Source: Paracerasibacillus soli (GTDB taxonomy: Bacteria; Bacillota; Bacilli; Bacillales; Amphibacillaceae). From it: a DNA stretch of 64,000 nucleotides. Numbering within the stretch: the first letter of the stretch is position 1; every line of letters starts with the position of its first letter. The notes below the pieces were generated by a model. The model was not told the DNA's origin. It made no database searches and saw only the letters and a program-made list of their open reading frames with translations. Positions 9,742 through 18,749 of the stretch are shown here, piece after piece. Where the stretch lies: assembly GCF_034006335.1 (NCBI RefSeq), contig NZ_JAWDIQ010000001.1; one strand, written 5' to 3'. The translations under genes were made by a program, and so were the position numbers.

Positions 9742-10601
9742 AAATTGAGGTGAAAAATGTTTCCAAAACGTATGGGAAGAAAAACGCGCTAGATCATATT
9801 TCATTTACATTGGAAGGGCCAAAAATATATGGTTTGCTTGGAAGAAATGGCGCAGGAAAAACGACCTTTATGGAAATATTATCAGGTCACGTGCTGGCCA
9901 CAAAAGGTGACATATTAATAGACGGAGAAAAGCCATTTGATAATCAAAAAATAACAGAATCTATTTGTTTAATAAAAGAAGGAGACAACTTTAAAAAGGA
10001 TTTGAAGGTAAAACATGTTCTTCGCATATACGAATATTTTTACCCGAAATGGGATAATGAGCTTGCGCATCAATTGATACAGGAGTTTAATCTTAAATTA
10101 AATGCAAAAGTAAAAGCATTATCAAAAGGGATGGAATCGGCATTAGGAATTATTGTAGGATTGGCAAGTCGTGCACCGATTACAATTTTTGATGAACCGT
10201 ATATAGGATTAGACGCGGCTTCCAGGAAGAAGTTTTATGAAATTTTACTAGAAGAGTATGAAAAAGAGAAGCGCATCGTTATTTTTTCAACTCATCTTAT
10301 TGATGAAGTCAGTTTGTTATTTGAAGAGGTACTCATTATGCAAGATGGTAATCTAGCTTTACATGAAGAAGCAGATATGCTGAGAAACCGTACTTGTTCC
10401 GTAACAGGTAAAATTGAGGAAGTGGAAAAGTTTATTTCTGAAAGAGAAGTAATAGTGAAGAAACAATTAGCAGGAATGATGACTGCTTATATATTTGAAA
10501 ATGAAGATAAGGTAAACAAAGCAGGACTAAAAGCTGAAAGTATTCCAATCCAAGAGTTAATGATTTATTTAACTGAAAGAAAGAAGGGAGCATCACGATG
10601 A
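9738..10601 (+). CDS. ABC transporter ATP-binding protein
   Basis: A 287-residue ABC ATPase: Walker A GRNGAGKTT, a degenerate signature LSKGM, Walker B ITIFDEP and the switch histidine in STHL. The degenerate signature and the location after a YtrA-type GntR gene suggest a YtrB/BcrA-like exporter of the kind induced by cell-envelope stress. It overlaps the regulator upstream and the membrane gene downstream by 4 nt each, so the three are one operon. The transported compound is unknown. Confidence 0.85.
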   Translation: MKIEVKNVSKTYGKKNALDHISFTLEGPKIYGLLGRNGAGKTTFMEILSGHVLATKGDILIDGEKPFDNQKITESICLIKEGDNFKKDLKVKHVLRIYEYFYPKWDNELAHQLIQEFNLKLNAKVKALSKGMESALGIIVGLASRAPITIFDEPYIGLDAASRKKFYEILLEEYEKEKRIVIFSTHLIDEVSLLFEEVLIMQDGNLALHEEADMLRNRTCSVTGKIEEVEKFISEREVIVKKQLAGMMTAYIFENEDKVNKAGLKAESIPIQELMIYLTERKKGASR

Positions 10602-11296
10602 GTCGACAAATAAAAGGATTACTGTATTTTTATACGATAGATGCTATTAGAAGTATACTAATATTTTGGATCATATTATTATCAACACTTTCTATTTCTG
10701 TACTCATAGCTTATTTTATAGATGATCCAGAAATTGTCATGTACTTTGTATTATCATTTCCAGCTTATATTTTTTGTGGTATTTTTGGCTTTTTGATGGT
10801 GAAGCAATCTATTCCGTTTGCGATAAAAATGGGGGTGACGAGAAAAAGCTTATTCATTAGTTCAGGTATATTTATTTTATTGCTTTCTGTAATGAAAGCA
10901 GTGCTAACTAGCAGTTTGCATGGACTAAGTATTTATATTCAAAATCGATTTTCAATTCAATCCGTTGATTTTGCCCATCCAGCAGTCATGCTTGCTGACA
11001 CATGGATAAATCGCTTTATTATTGACCTGGCATGTATGCTTTTCATATTTACTCTTTTATATGTGTTTGGACTGGTCTTTTATCGGTTTGGTTTAATTGG
11101 TGGAGGGTCTTTGCTTTCCATAATTTTGATTGCCTTTTTGTACAGCTTTGCAAAAGGATGGGTTGCTGATTATATCATGACGCAATATAGCACACTGACT
11201 GTATTATACTTTTTTCAAATCGTTGGTGTAGCAATCATTATCTATGGGCTAAGTTGGGTATTCGTAAGGAATATAACAATTGTAAAGGTAGTTTAG
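10598..11296 (+). CDS. Membrane subunit of the GntR-linked ABC transporter
   Basis: A 232-residue hydrophobic protein with about six predicted membrane helices and no recognised catalytic motif. It follows the ATPase with a 4-nt overlap, so it is most likely the permease of the same exporter. The sequence itself matches no family I can name with confidence; the call rests on context and hydrophobicity. Confidence 0.7.
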   Translation: MSRQIKGLLYFYTIDAIRSILIFWIILLSTLSISVLIAYFIDDPEIVMYFVLSFPAYIFCGIFGFLMVKQSIPFAIKMGVTRKSLFISSGIFILLLSVMKAVLTSSLHGLSIYIQNRFSIQSVDFAHPAVMLADTWINRFIIDLACMLFIFTLLYVFGLVFYRFGLIGGGSLLSIILIAFLYSFAKGWVADYIMTQYSTLTVLYFFQIVGVAIIIYGLSWVFVRNITIVKVV

Positions 11297-11416
11297 ACTC
11301 CTCCCTTTTCATTTAAATATTTTACATGGAGAAACGAGGGAAATACCAATACCAAGGGAAATTTACATTTAGTATTTACTTTTACAAAAAAGATAGGTAA
11401 ATACTCATTGCAAGAT

Positions 11417-11446
11417 AAAAAGGCTCGAAGATGTCTGAGCCTTTTT
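11417..11446. terminator. Bidirectional terminator between convergent ABC operons
   Basis: AAAAGGCTC pairs with GAGCCTTTT around an 11-nt loop. It has a T run on the plus side and, read from the other strand, TTTTTATC, so it can end both the GntR-ABC operon and the yxlG-like operon. Confidence 0.75.
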
Positions 11447-11494
11447 GCATGGTAATAACGACCTTATTTTCTATTAAAATTGAATGACTAGCCT

Positions 11495-12270
11495 TTAGTC
11501 ACCAATCTCTTTTGTTTTAAAAATGTAAATAGAACTAAATAGCAAACCAGCAATTAAAATAATTGTGATTAACGATGTTACAACTAGATCTGTGGTAACT
11601 TCATGCATGACTAGCATTTCATGGATGTGGCTAGTAAGATTAGCAGGGCTCCATGTGAGATGTTTACCAAATACGCTTGTAATGATACTCAACCCAATAA
11701 CTGTAAAAATACTCATAAAAGCGACGAGACCAGCTGTTTTAAATAATGTGTTATAAAAAATTGCGATTGTAGCAATTAGCGTTAGCCATAGTCCATAAAA
11801 ACTGATAACCTTTATGATTTCTCCGATTCCTAAATTCCCAAAAAGGAGGTTAATGTAATATCCACTCATGCCTAAACTTAAAACAAGTGATAGCCAAACA
11901 AGGATAATGATTACGAACCATTTTGCTGTAATGTAATTTGCATAAGAAACAGGTTTTACAAGTATAATCTCGGCAACACCGCTTTTCCGCTCGTTTGTTA
12001 TTGAGCTCATTGCAATAAGGACGATAATGAGAATACCTAAACTACCTAATTGATTCAAACTCATCATGATAACTTCTCTAGGAAGTGGATCTGAATTTCG
12101 AAAACAGCACCTTCTGGCAGCCCACCAACTGCCTCTAAAATTTGTGGTAAATAATAAGTTGAAATTGGATCCATAATAGCTAGTAATATAAAGACAAGTG
12201 GCACCCAAATCCATTTGAAGTTACGCCAGTTTTCTACCATTTCTTTTTGCAGTAAAATGAGCCATTGCAT
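11495..12270 (-). CDS. yxlG: YxlG-like ABC transporter permease (frameshifted)
   Basis: A membrane protein of about 258 residues of the ABC-2 type, with six or so helices and the motif SITNERKSGVAEIILVKPVSY typical of these permeases. It starts at ATG 12270, sharing one base with the stop of the ATPase gene (TAATG). The frame breaks near 12090-12093: the first part ends in GAVFEI and the second resumes with DPLPREVIMM; one missing C explains it. With the two genes upstream it forms a yxlE-yxlF-yxlG-like set. In B. subtilis these genes belong to the sigY operon and act against SigY; no sigY is seen here. Confidence 0.8.
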
Positions 12271-13181
12271 TATTTGTTCACCACTTTCATAAACAGTTCC
12301 TCAAGAGATGTACTGCTAATTGAGAAGTCGGTTAAAGGCCAGCCTTCCCTAGCAACTAATTGCATAATCTCATCTCGTGCTTGTAACGTATGTGACACCA
12401 TAATATTCCATTTACCTTTTGTGAATTGTACTTTTACGACAGTAGGAAGTTGTTGTAACTTTTCGGCATAATCTATATCGGATGACGCAAGTTGGAGCTC
12501 AATTTTTGTTGTTTGATATTTTTTCCTAAGTTCTTGAAACGTACCTGCTTCTACGATTTCTCCATGGTGGAGCAAAATAAGTTCATCACACATTTCTTCA
12601 GCATCAGATAAAATATGAGTGGAAAATAGAATTGTCATTTCTTCCTTTAACTCTTCCATTAATGTTAATACTTCACGACGACCGATTGGATCAAGTGAAG
12701 AAACAGGTTCATCAAGCATGAGCAACTTTGGTTTATGAATAATTGCTTGTGCAATTCCAAGCCTTTGCTTCATACCACCTGAATATTTTCCAATCCTTTT
12801 ATTTTTGGCATCAGTAAGACCAACTTTGTCTAAAATTGCATCTGCCCGATTGTTGGCTTCACTTTTAGGTATATTTGTTAGACGAGCACTAAATACGAGA
12901 AACTCTTTTCCTGTCATCCATCCGTAAAAAGCCGGATATTGTGGTAAATACCCAATGTATTCTCTTATATCACTTTTTTTATTTTTTCCTGCAAACATAA
13001 TCGTTCCTGCAGTTGGCTTTAATAGTCCAGCAAGCATTTTCAAAGTTGTCGTTTTGCCAGCACCATTTGGCCCCAATAATGCAATGCATTTACCTTCAGA
13101 TAGTGTGAAATCAAGGTTCTTTACTACATCATGTTTTTCGTATCTTTTTAAAAGGCCTGTGACATTTAGTAGCTTTGTCAT
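12270..13181 (-). CDS. yxlF: YxlF-like ABC transporter ATP-binding protein
   Basis: A 303-residue ABC ATPase with Walker A GPNGAGKTTT, Q-loop YLPQYP, signature YSGGMKQR, Walker B LLMLDEP and the switch histidine in STHIL, all intact. A C-terminal extension of about 90 residues is typical of BcrA/YxlF-type exporter ATPases. It overlaps the PLDc_N gene before it by 4 nt and the permease after it by 1 nt, so the three are co-translated. The similarity to the sigY-linked YxlEFG set is by gene order and domain content. Confidence 0.85.
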   Translation of the reverse strand: MTKLLNVTGLLKRYEKHDVVKNLDFTLSEGKCIALLGPNGAGKTTTLKMLAGLLKPTAGTIMFAGKNKKSDIREYIGYLPQYPAFYGWMTGKEFLVFSARLTNIPKSEANNRADAILDKVGLTDAKNKRIGKYSGGMKQRLGIAQAIIHKPKLLMLDEPVSSLDPIGRREVLTLMEELKEEMTILFSTHILSDAEEMCDELILLHHGEIVEAGTFQELRKKYQTTKIELQLASSDIDYAEKLQQLPTVVKVQFTKGKWNIMVSHTLQARDEIMQLVAREGWPLTDFSISSTSLEELFMKVVNK

Positions 13182-13381
13182 GCGTCATTATTCCTCCCGA
13201 AAATGAAATATAAAATTGGTCCTAACGTCGATATAAATAAAATAATGAGTAACCATAACCATTTAGGCCCATTTGTTTCGTCACGTTTTGCCCAATCAAT
13301 TATTGCAACGATAATTAAGATTCCTTGAATAATAAGAAGAGGAGCAATAATTCCCCAATTAATTGATTGTAAAATATCCAT
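13178..13381 (-). CDS. yxlE: YxlE-like small membrane protein (PLDc_N domain)
   Basis: A 67-residue protein with two membrane helices and the PLDc_N pattern (IDWAKRDETNGPKWLWLL followed by GPILYFIFGR). B. subtilis YxlE has the same domain and sits directly before yxlF. Here it overlaps the ATPase gene by 4 nt and is the first gene of the operon. In B. subtilis YxlE contributes to negative control of SigY; that role cannot be assumed here because no sigma gene is adjacent. Confidence 0.8.
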   Translation of the reverse strand: MDILQSINWGIIAPLLIIQGILIIVAIIDWAKRDETNGPKWLWLLIILFISTLGPILYFIFGRNNDA

Positions 13382-13483
13382 GAAATTTCACCACACTTTT
13401 CTTTTATTTAGCCTGTTGAATAAAAAAATATTATTTTTCGCGATAGACTGTATATGAATCTTGGATAGCAATGACCTTTCCAC

Positions 13484-14589
13484 TTAAAGCGTTGCCCACC
13501 AAGTTATTGCAATGGCAATGAAAATAATTCCCCCAAAAATAATCCATGATAATGGATGTGCCCAGTTATTTGTCCACCCTATCCCAAATCGTTTTTCAAT
13601 AAAAATAGAAGGGTCGTTTTTATTAAAGTAAAATATACCAAGTTTCCAATATTGATCATCATCGTGTTGTAAAATCTGTTTCTTCAGTAACCGACTCATT
13701 TTGGTGGGAATTCTTACTGCGAATTCGACTCCCACCTTGCCCAGTAGTAATGGACAATAAAATCGCCCAACCGATTACTCCAATAGTAAAAACGAATGTT
13801 ACGATGCTGATGATTGTAGAAGGAAAGGAAAAAAGTAATGATAATTGTACAAATGTAAAAAGCAGAACGGTACTAATTCCCATCACAATCGTAAAGCGTG
13901 ACCATCGTTTTCTGAATATCATATTTTTGCGGATAGATTCGTTAGGATTTGCTACATCAATTTGTTGTTTCGCTTTACTAATCACAGTGTTGACAAATAC
14001 GAATAAGAGTGTTAAATAAATTTGGATGATTGGAAAAAGAAATGCAGATCGATATGTCTTTTCAGTCCAGTTTGTGACTTCACCTTTGAAGTTATATTGC
14101 ATTGGAATTTGATTAGGTAATCGATCATAGAAAATGAGTGTCAGAATAATGGTCGCTACTGAGATAGCGAATCCAATGATAAACCATAAATTAGAATGTG
14201 TAAGCTTTTCACCGCGAAATCGGGTGTCGACTGCTACAATCTGCTGTTTTTTAAACCAACTCTTATTTTCCTGTTTTACTTCTTTTGATAGCTGATGGAA
14301 AGGAATGTAAATGAAAAAGCTACCAATAATAAACAGGATAATTAATAACGGATATAATATGCTTGCAGTTTCCTCGCTATATCCCGAACTAATCAAGAAA
14401 ACAATTGATACGACGATTGCTAAAATACTTGTCATAAGCACATATTGTTTACGCATCTTTTTAAAACGTGGATGTTGAAAGGCACTTTCTGAATCGAAAC
14501 ACCAAAGCTTTCGGTTTTCCGCGTCCAATATGGAATAAAATAACCGCGATATACATGGGAATCATTACAATTGTTAAAACAAAAGCCAT
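13484..14589 (-). CDS. DUF1648/DUF5808 membrane protein (two frameshifts)
   Basis: A multi-helix membrane protein of about 368 residues. A DUF1648 segment (YDRLPNQIPMQYNFKGEVTNW) lies in the middle and a DUF5808-type tail (QYWKLGIFYFNKNDPSIF, then RFGIGWTNN) at the C-terminus. Proteins of this kind are commonly paired with a YtrA-type GntR regulator, as here; their function is unknown. The real start is ATG 14589 with AGGAGAAGGTG upstream, sharing one base with the regulator's stop. The frame breaks near 14505-14520 and again near 13661-13672. Both breaks lie between well-conserved pieces that join smoothly, so they look like indel errors. Confidence 0.72.
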
Positions 14590-14985
14590 TATTTTTCACC
14601 TTCTCCTATATTGTATTCTTTATATAAGCTTTGACATATTTGAAAAAAGTCCTCTTTTGTGACCCCGCGACAAATAGATTCAGCAAGTATTGGATCCAAG
14701 ATTGACTTAAGATTTTCAATATAAGTTTTCATCAGCTTGTGGAGGTCCATCTGGATTTATGACTACCCCACGCTGGCGATGGATTAAAATATAACCATCC
14801 TGGCCAAGTTGTTTATAAGCCTTATTGACCGTATGAAGATTAATTCCTAGATCACTCCCAAGTGATCGTACAGAGGGAAGTGCTTCACCAGGAACCAACT
14901 CGCCTTTTGCAATACCAGCAATAATTTCATTTTTTAATTGGGTGTAAATAGGTGCATCCGATTCAAAGTCTATTTTAATAAGCAT
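14589..14985 (-). CDS. GntR-family (YtrA-type) transcriptional regulator (frameshifted)
   Basis: A YtrA-type winged-helix repressor of about 130 residues. The first 80 residues hold the whole DNA-binding domain (PIYTQLKNEIIAGIAKGEL, LPSVRSLGSDLGINLHTVNKAY, then the wing HRQRGVVINP). The frame breaks near 14735-14742; the other frame continues with KTYIENLKSILDP and LAESICRGVTKEDF, the usual helical tail of this subfamily, and stops with a TAA that overlaps the next gene's ATG. A perfect 19-bp inverted repeat lies at its promoter and is the likely autoregulatory site. Confidence 0.78.
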
Positions 14986-15019
14986 GATTTCACACCTTTT
15001 AGTTAAATTATATTATATT

Positions 15020-15069
15020 ACTGTTCCATCTGTTATATATAGAATATAACAGATGGAACAGTGAGTCAA
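15020..15069 (-). promoter_or_regulatory. Promoter with perfect 19-bp inverted-repeat operator
   Basis: ACTGTTCCATCTGTTATAT (15020-15038) is repeated in perfect inverse at 15044-15062, with a 5-nt centre. On the minus strand TTGACT (15069-15064) and TATTCT (15046-15041) are 17 bp apart, so the palindrome covers the promoter spacer and -10 box. It lies 35 bp upstream of the GntR gene and is the probable binding site of that repressor. Confidence 0.82.
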
Positions 15070-15249
15070 TAGGTGAACAAATTTTTTGATGATATATTCT
15101 GAAGGGATGTACAATTTCCTTATTTTAAGCGATGATATCGATGTTTGTGAAAAAAGAGTAAGTGTATAGATTAAAATCAACTTACGAGTAAACCCAACTT
15201 GATACATATGTCATAGTTAAAATAAATTTGATAGGGAAAATATGATAAA

Positions 15250-15284
15250 AAAATAAGGACGGAAATATAAGATATGTCCGTCCA
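15250..15284 (-). terminator. Terminator of the SMR pair
   Basis: Read on the minus strand, GGACGGA pairs with TCCGTCC around a 13-nt loop and TTATTTTTTT follows. It lies just past the stop of the second SMR gene. Confidence 0.75.
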
Positions 15285-15291
15285 CGTATCA

Positions 15292-15606
15292 TTAATCTAA
15301 TATTTTCAAACCAACAGCTCCGGAAATAATAAAAAATAAAAATACGATTCGTTTCCAATTTGCTGATTCCTTGAAAAAGAAAATTCCCATCAATACAGCC
15401 CCGGCTGCACCAAGTCCAGTCCAAACGGCATAAGCAGTACCTAATGGAATACTATTCATTGCTAGGCGTAAAAACACAAATCCAAATCCGAATGTCAAAA
15501 TAACGAGTCCAAGTCGCGCCATTGTTTTCTTTTGTATGTAAATATTAATACTCATAACCCCAAATATTTCACCAAAGCTTGCAATGACAAGATATATCCA
15601 AGCCAT
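15292..15606 (-). CDS. Small multidrug resistance (SMR) protein, YkkD-like
   Basis: A 104-residue, four-helix SMR-family exporter subunit. The membrane glutamate that carries protons in this family is present (ASFGEIFGV, about residue 13), as is the GTAYAVWTGLGAAGA block that defines the second half. The end, GAVGLKIL, closely resembles YkkD. It follows its partner by 2 nt, so the two make a heterodimeric pump. YkkCD-type pairs export guanidinium or toxic cations; the sequence alone does not decide which. Confidence 0.85.
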   Translation of the reverse strand: MAWIYLVIASFGEIFGVMSINIYIQKKTMARLGLVILTFGFGFVFLRLAMNSIPLGTAYAVWTGLGAAGAVLMGIFFFKESANWKRIVFLFFIISGAVGLKILD

Positions 15607-15608
15607 AT

Positions 15609-15959
15609 TTAGTCAGCTCCTTGTATGTCTTCATTTTTTGTTGAGACATCATCATTTGTCGTCATTTTTATTCCGACGACTCCTATAATAATGAGTACAA
15701 TAAATATTAGCTGCGGAATCGAAAAGTCTGCGTGAAAAATGAAAGCATCAATGAGCACGATTGCTGCAGCTCCTGAACCAGTAAAAACTGCATAAACCGT
15801 GCCAGAAGGAAGAACTTCACATGCTTTTATGATGAAATAAAAGCTAAAAACAATGGCAACAATAGTACCAACCCATTCTAATGGCGTTTCTGAAAAACGC
15901 AAACCGAGGACCCAAAAGACTTCGACAATTGCTGCAAATAATACATAAGTCCAGCCCAT
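15609..15959 (-). CDS. Small multidrug resistance (SMR) protein, YkkC-like
   Basis: A 116-residue SMR subunit, first of the pair. ATG 15959 follows AAAGGGG and gives MGWTYVLFAAIVEVFWVLGL, with the conserved glutamate at about residue 13 and the GTVYAVFTGSGAAA block. It resembles YkkC. I looked for a guanidine-I (ykkC) riboswitch upstream and found neither its conserved sequence nor a terminator, so this pair does not appear to be guanidine-regulated in the classic way. Confidence 0.85.
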   Translation of the reverse strand: MGWTYVLFAAIVEVFWVLGLRFSETPLEWVGTIVAIVFSFYFIIKACEVLPSGTVYAVFTGSGAAAIVLIDAFIFHADFSIPQLIFIVLIIIGVVGIKMTTNDDVSTKNEDIQGAD

Positions 15960-16222
15960 TTGTTTACCCCTTTCTATCAAAATCAACCTTCTTATAATTG
16001 TATCTAGTGTAGCACATATTATAATCACTGGCAGAACATGAAAGCATAAACTTGTTGTTGAAAGTTGAGGTTATTTTTTATGATGTGTTACAAAATAGGA
16101 TTATTGTCACAAATCATTGTTAGATTTATAAAAAGTTATAAATCTAAAAAACTTGTTTTTGCAGGAATCTATCATACAAATGGCGAAATTGTAAAGCAAC
16201 ACATAATATGGGGAGTGGATTC

Positions 16223-17005
16223 ATGTTTTATCGTAAAAAGACATATCATATTACACCAGAAATGCTAGACAGATTTAATCAATTTTTTCATCGCTACTTA
16301 TATCCCAATCAAATCAAACATGGGGCAAAATTAATAGGACGTTGGGTTAACGAGGAACAAAGTGAAATTACTGCTATTTGGAAATATACAAGTAGAAATC
16401 AATATGAACAAATAGAAAATAAGATTCGCCAGTCTGATATACATCAACAAGCTCAGCAAGAAAGAAAACGCATAGAACCAATATATATTAGTAGTAGAGA
16501 AGAATTCATAACATCTACAGCACCATATCCAGCGACATATCATCATCCACAACAAATTGTTTCCACCGCAGTATTCGTGACAAATGATAGTGGTGAAGTG
16601 CTACTAGTCCGAAATGCACATCGTTCAGACACGATGGAAATACCGGGCGGGCAAGTGGAAGAAGGGGAATCAATTGTCGATGCCGCCCGCCGTGAAGTCT
16701 TAGAAGAAACCGGTGTTAGTGTAAAACTTACAAACGTAACAGGAATCTATCAAAATAAGGTATCGGGTATTGTCTGTGTTGTTTTTCGAGGTAAGTATGT
16801 GTCAGGTGAATTACGCACTGCAGCTGGAGAAACAATTGATGTTTGTTTTCAAAAACTAACAAAGGAAAATGCACGTCATTTTATTAAACGCGAGCACTTT
16901 TTAAATCGTACTTTGGATGCAATGGATGAAACAGGAATTGCTTGCGAGATTTTTAACGTAAGACCTTACGAACTTCTGGAGCGTTTGGAAGCGGATTTCA
17001 TATAA
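16223..17005 (+). CDS. NIPSNAP-NUDIX fusion protein
   Basis: A 260-residue two-domain protein. Residues 1 to about 100 look like a NIPSNAP domain (MFYRKKTYHI, LYPNQIKHGAKLIGRW, ITAIWKY), a ferredoxin-like fold of unclear role. Residues about 115-240 are a NUDIX hydrolase with an intact box: GGQVEEGES, then REVLEETGV, that is G-x5-E-x7-REVxEExG. NUDIX enzymes hydrolyse nucleoside diphosphates linked to another group; the substrate is unknown. ATG 16223 has GGGGAGTGG upstream. The next gene begins 37 bp later on the same strand. Confidence 0.82.
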   Translation: MFYRKKTYHITPEMLDRFNQFFHRYLYPNQIKHGAKLIGRWVNEEQSEITAIWKYTSRNQYEQIENKIRQSDIHQQAQQERKRIEPIYISSREEFITSTAPYPATYHHPQQIVSTAVFVTNDSGEVLLVRNAHRSDTMEIPGGQVEEGESIVDAARREVLEETGVSVKLTNVTGIYQNKVSGIVCVVFRGKYVSGELRTAAGETIDVCFQKLTKENARHFIKREHFLNRTLDAMDETGIACEIFNVRPYELLERLEADFI

Positions 17006-17042
17006 CAATATCTAATAAATATAGTAGGTAGGTTAGTAGAAA

Positions 17043-17546
17043 ATGAAGATACATATCATTGGGTCTGTTGGGAGTGGAAAAACAACACTTGCAAAAAGTA
17101 TATCAGAAAAAATAGGGGTTCCATATTACGAACTAGATAAAGTTGTTTGGAGAAGGACCACAACAGGTGATATACGGAAATCACCTGTTGAAATTGAAAA
17201 GGACTTGCTTCAAATTTTACAGAAGGATAGCTGGATAGTAGAAGGGGTTCACCAGCGTGATTGGGTAATACATAGTTTTAATGAAGCTGATATCATAATC
17301 GTACTAGATTTGAACTATTCAGTTAGAGTTTATCGCATTATAAAACGGTATATTCGACAAAAGTTAAATATAGAAACAGCTAACTATAGACCAACCTTTA
17401 AAATGTTTATAAAGATGTTTAAATGGAATCACCTTTATAATCGAGATCGGAAAAAAATGTTTAATATGTTCAAAGATAATGAAGAAAAACTTATCTTAAT
17501 TAAAAAAAGTCAGGATTTGCAAATATTTATAAAGGAACAATTATAA
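17043..17546 (+). CDS. P-loop kinase-like protein (FlaR/topology-modulation type)
   Basis: A 167-residue small P-loop NTPase with Walker A GSVGSGKTTLAK at residues 7-18 and YELDKVVW shortly after. This is the pattern of the adenylate-kinase-like proteins often named DNA topology modulation protein (FlaR). The lid-like basic region RIIKRYIRQKLN and RDRKKMFNMF are also typical. The name is historical; the likely activity is nucleoside or nucleotide phosphorylation, but the substrate is unknown. It is intact and ends at a bidirectional terminator. Confidence 0.8.
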   Translation: MKIHIIGSVGSGKTTLAKSISEKIGVPYYELDKVVWRRTTTGDIRKSPVEIEKDLLQILQKDSWIVEGVHQRDWVIHSFNEADIIIVLDLNYSVRVYRIIKRYIRQKLNIETANYRPTFKMFIKMFKWNHLYNRDRKKMFNMFKDNEEKLILIKKSQDLQIFIKEQL

Positions 17547-17733
17547 ACGGGTACGCATTTGACCTGTCAGGCTGATGAAGTTTGATCATGCATATTAGTG
17601 CAATACTGGATGCGTTATTGAGGAAGGACGATGTTTATTAAGAAGGAATGGATTAGAGTGATGTTGAACACGTAAAAAATGACCAGTAGTTTTTGAAGCA
17701 GCGGAAAGACTTTCATATTTGTAAAACAACACA

Positions 17734-17774
17734 AAAAATGGTTCCAGAATTAAAGCATAATTGGAACCATTTTT
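17734..17774. terminator. Bidirectional terminator between the P-loop kinase gene and yfhE
   Basis: A perfect 13-bp stem AAAAATGGTTCCA/TGGAACCATTTTT with a 15-nt loop. A on one side and T on the other let it serve both convergent genes. Confidence 0.8.
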
Positions 17775-17837
17775 ATATTTCTTATTCATGATGAACCGCT
17801 ATGTTTATCACAGGCTAGGCTAACTTGTAGTTTTACT

Positions 17838-17963
17838 TTATCTTCTCTTATTCGAATGGCGATCATACGTACCATCTGCACGTTTGAATTCCTTTTGGTA
17901 TAAAACTTGTTGAGTTTTTGATAAAGTTTTATTCTTAATGGACGCTCTTGAATCTTCAGACAT
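17838..17963 (-). CDS. yfhE: YfhE-family small protein
   Basis: A 41-residue basic protein in a different frame from the longer open frame at this place. Reading from ATG 17963, which has GAGGGATT upstream, it contains KTLSKTQQVLYQKEFKRADG, the pattern of the Bacillus YfhE family (a lysine-rich start, STQEV-like motif, then REFK-AD). Its position next to the yfhF-type gene matches the B. subtilis order yfhD-yfhE-yfhF. The function of the family is unknown. Being short it could be missed by automatic callers. Confidence 0.7.
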   Translation of the reverse strand: MSEDSRASIKNKTLSKTQQVLYQKEFKRADGTYDRHSNKRR

Positions 17964-18126
17964 GGCAATCCCTCGCTTTTTCTCTTAGTCTGCACATTGT
18001 TGGAAAGATTATGCACGTATATTTGAATTTTTTTATCACTGGTTAATTGACTGTAGAATCTCTATTTCAAGTGTGCGAAGAGATTCAAAGCGTGTGGAAT
18101 CAACAGCCAGTAAATTTTTGATTTTT

Positions 18127-18172
18127 CATCAGTAGGGGAAGTGTGAAAAGCCCACTGATTGTAGTTTCATTT
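18127..18172. repeat. Intergenic hairpin repeat, CATCAGT type (copy 1)
   Basis: CATCAGTAGGGGAA and CCCACTGATTGTAGTTTC frame a short hairpin (ATCAGT/ACTGAT). A similar unit lies at 23518-23575. Confidence 0.4.
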
Positions 18173-18197
18173 TATATTGCATCTGTCTTCATTTATA

Positions 18198-18749
18198 TTA
18201 TGTCGCCATGGAAGGAGTCGTTTCTATAGGTTGTAACTGTTGGTATGCCACGTAGCTATCTTTTGTAATCGCAAATAAATCATATAATTCTTCTGCCTTA
18301 TTAACTTGGGCATAAACCTCTGGAAAGATAGCATTTCCCAATGAAGCGTATGGTAATTTTAATACAGCTTTTAAAGATCTAATATTTGTCTTTCTTACTT
18401 TCATAAAAATAGTTTGAATGGTTGTTTCAGTAAAAATTTCATTGAAAAATTGCTCTTTTGCATAGCGGTTATATCCTTTACCAAAATACGGCTGACCAAT
18501 CCAAGTTGCTAAAAAGCCACCATTGTTTTCTATATCAAATAAATTTATCGTACCAATTGGTGCATAGTTTTCATCGAGTATTGTACGGGAAATGAGTAGA
18601 CCTTGTTCTTCTGCTTCCATCGTTTGTTTCGTAATAAAATAAAATTCATCTGAAGTAGCTGCTTTATGTCTCACATACGGATATACTTCAGGATGTGACA
18701 TCAGTTCAAATAATGCTGGTACTTCGTGTAAATCGCGCTTTTTTAACAT
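18198..18749 (-). CDS. GNAT-family N-acetyltransferase (RimJ/RimL type)
   Basis: A 183-residue acetyltransferase. LKKRDLHEVPALFELMSHPEV at the start, APIGTINLFDI in the core, and the acetyl-CoA-binding turn GQPYFGKGYNRYA (a Q/R-x-x-G-x-G/A variant) fit the RimJ/RimL group that modifies N-terminal amino groups of proteins or antibiotics. ATG 18749 lies directly behind a GGGGGGTATTTTTT stretch, which is both its ribosome site and the 3' arm of a terminator hairpin. Expression is therefore probably decided in the structured leader upstream (18750-18935). The acceptor substrate is unknown. Confidence 0.78.
   Translation of the reverse strand: MLKKRDLHEVPALFELMSHPEVYPYVRHKAATSDEFYFITKQTMEAEEQGLLISRTILDENYAPIGTINLFDIENNGGFLATWIGQPYFGKGYNRYAKEQFFNEIFTETTIQTIFMKVRKTNIRSLKAVLKLPYASLGNAIFPEVYAQVNKAEELYDLFAITKDSYVAYQQLQPIETTPSMAT

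Noticed and set aside
15960..16060. Possible guanidine (ykkC) riboswitch before the SMR pair
   Set aside because: The conserved core is not there and the upstream region is too short for the aptamer.
17786..18016. A 76-codon minus-strand frame overlapping yfhE
   Set aside because: The shorter frame from 17963 has the ribosome site and the YfhE pattern; the longer one matches nothing.
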